DNA from: Chara braunii
Taxonomy: Eukaryota > Streptophyta > Charophyceae > Charales > Characeae
Assembly (NCBI GenBank): GCA_003427395.1
Contig: BFEA01000265.1
Span: 1,670,473 to 1,700,605, forward strand
DNA: 30,133 bases
Reading direction: 5' to 3'
Shown here: piece after piece, positions 29,235 through 30,133 of the stretch
How positions within the stretch are numbered: position 1 is the first letter of the stretch
How the letters are laid out: every line of letters starts with the position of its first letter
Translations under genes and position numbers: made by a program
Notes under the pieces: model-generated
Told to the model about the DNA's origin: nothing
The model's input: only the letters and a program-made list of their open reading frames with translations
Database searches by the model: none

Positions 29235-29417
29235 ATGAATGGAGGCTACGAAGTTGAGAAGATACTGGAACATGGATACTTCTCTACAAGTGGCGGAGGT
29301 AGACCGCAGAAGCAGTTCAAGGTAAAATTCAAGTCTCAACCACTGTCTGAAGCAAGATGGTTTAGTAAGAAACAACTACTGCTCCTAATATTATTGTTGC
29401 ATATGAGCGTGGTCTAA
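29235..29417 (+). pseudogene. pol: Ty3 copy 3 chromodomain
   Basis: The frame reads GYEVEKILEHGYFSTSGGGR, then QFKVKFKSQPLSEARWFSKK. YEVEKIL is the classic first strand of a chromodomain, and the second half matches the F.VKWKG...E..W pattern with Trp replaced by Phe and the Gly by Ser-Gln. It lies at the Pol C terminus, as in chromoviruses. The final helix is short and ends in a Leu run. Confidence 0.85.
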
Positions 29418-29469
29418 AAGAAAGTTAATGTATTTTTGTGATGAAACTCGAACATTGGGCCGGCAGGAA

Positions 29470-29884
29470 TGCAATAACCCGCTCCAATATGCCTCGTTGA
29501 CTATCTAAGGGCCACCCACAGGCCCGACGTCGCCCCTAGGCCGCATTGCCAAAGAGGCAAGACCCCAAATGTTGGGTTCAGGGGCCATGCGCCCAACAGT
29601 CGACCGAAGTCAACTGCCCAGCAGCCCACGAGTCAAAGTCTACATGGACCCAGCCCAGGCCGCCGGTCAGACACACACACTTGTTTGTATGCAGATGCCC
29701 AGACAGCATTCGGACCAAGTGGAAGTCTGTAACTGTATGAGATCCAGGTCGTCGGCTGTGAGTCAATCTAAGGCACTGTGGGTGGTAGACCAGAGATAGA
29801 AACCTCGTCAACACTACTTAAGGCCCCTGCTTCCGGGAGTCAACATTCAGTCTTGCTATGTTGACATGACGCTGGCTTGACGCC
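29470..29884 (+). repeat. 3' LTR of Ty3 copy 3, truncated
   Basis: It starts TGCAATAACC right after the purine-rich GGCAGGAA (29462-29469), a weak polypurine tract. It matches 21742-22155 with about 40 differences and one or two small gaps. The match ends inside the second 11-bp unit, so about 620 bp of the LTR are missing. Confidence 0.92.
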
Positions 29885-30133
29885 AACTTAAACCACCAGT
29901 ACACGGCCTCAGCCTTGCAGGAAAACAACTTGTCGCCACAAGAAGTAAAAGGCGGGCTCGGGGTAGGGTCAGAGCGTCAGAAGGTTTACAAATTTTTGGG
30001 CCCATCTCAAATCGGTACGTCCCAAAAAACAAAACAAGCTTTGGCCGTGATTGCAGTTGGATACACTTTTTGGAGTACTCGTGCGAGTTTGCCCTGAGTG
30101 AGGGCACTTCAGCAGAATGTAGAACACAGGGAG
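29885..30133. other. Unidentified sequence after the truncated LTR
   Basis: It does not resume the 5' LTR or the LINE ORF2. A 60-codon plus frame (29915-30097) and a longer minus frame (30107-29856) overlap; neither has a domain I recognise. The sequence is cut by the window end. Confidence 0.5.

Larger units (their letters stand above)
21742..29884 (+). mobile_element. Ty3/gypsy copy 3, chromodomain type, two LTRs
   Basis: A 413-bp segment starting TGCAATAACCCGCTCCAATA occurs at 21742 and again at 29470, in the same orientation, about 90% identical by eye. Between them lie Gag, zinc knuckle, protease, RT, RNase H, integrase and chromodomain in Ty3 order. The 5' LTR is longer (ends near 22776); the 3' copy breaks off near 29884. 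The element sits inside the LINE ORF2. Bases before the 5' LTR are AAATG; the matching target duplication cannot be tested because the 3' end is lost. Many stops and frameshifts show it is dead. Confidence 0.92.

Noticed and set aside
29915-30097. Continuation of the LINE or a host exon after the 3' LTR
   Set aside because: No LINE motif is visible and an equally long frame runs on the other strand; identity left open.

Overview
The window is eukaryotic DNA made almost entirely of old, broken transposable elements and repeats. No intact host gene, rRNA or tRNA gene was found. The Ty3/gypsy elements with chromodomains, a zinc-knuckle LINE, many simple repeats and an assembly gap all point to a large, repeat-rich plant-lineage genome. 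A charophyte alga such as Chara is my guess, not something the sequence proves.

Layout. 1-352 is a tandem repeat of 79-80 bp units. 353-1475 has no recognisable gene. 1476-4226 is the 5' half of a Ty3 copy (copy 1: leader, Gag, zinc knuckle, protease, start of reverse transcriptase). 4227-7800 is gene-free, with short duplications and hairpins. About 7838-9651 looks like the transcribed part of a long LTR. It has a TATA box, six hairpin units that share a loop but not their stem sequences, and a 122-bp tandem array ending at a CA and a primer-binding-like site. 10385-13433 is a second, internally deleted Ty3 copy (copy 2: leader, RT, RNase H, integrase, chromodomain). 13434-17192 is gene-free with repeats. 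An 830-base run of N lies at 17193-18022. 18494-18612 holds two long palindromes. 18745-21741 is a LINE (ORF1 with a zinc knuckle, then the start of an endonuclease ORF2), cut at 21741/21742 by a third Ty3 element. That element (copy 3, 21742 to about 29884) has two recognisable LTRs, a PBS-like site, Gag, zinc knuckle, protease, RT, RNase H, integrase and chromodomain. Its 3' LTR is truncated.

The genes make sense only as parts of retroelement polyproteins: Gag packages RNA, protease cuts the polyprotein, RT/RNase H makes cDNA, and integrase with a chromodomain inserts it into chromatin. Every copy carries stops and frameshifts, and several catalytic residues are replaced (RT YLGD in copy 3; RNase H Asp lost in copies 2 and 3; protease DTC in copy 1 and DPG in copy 3). 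None should move on its own. The best candidates for something new are the conserved-loop, changing-stem hairpin array (8081-8781), the ACGT-core motif array in the LTR and leader of copy 3 (22261-23402), and the paired palindromes at 18494-18612.
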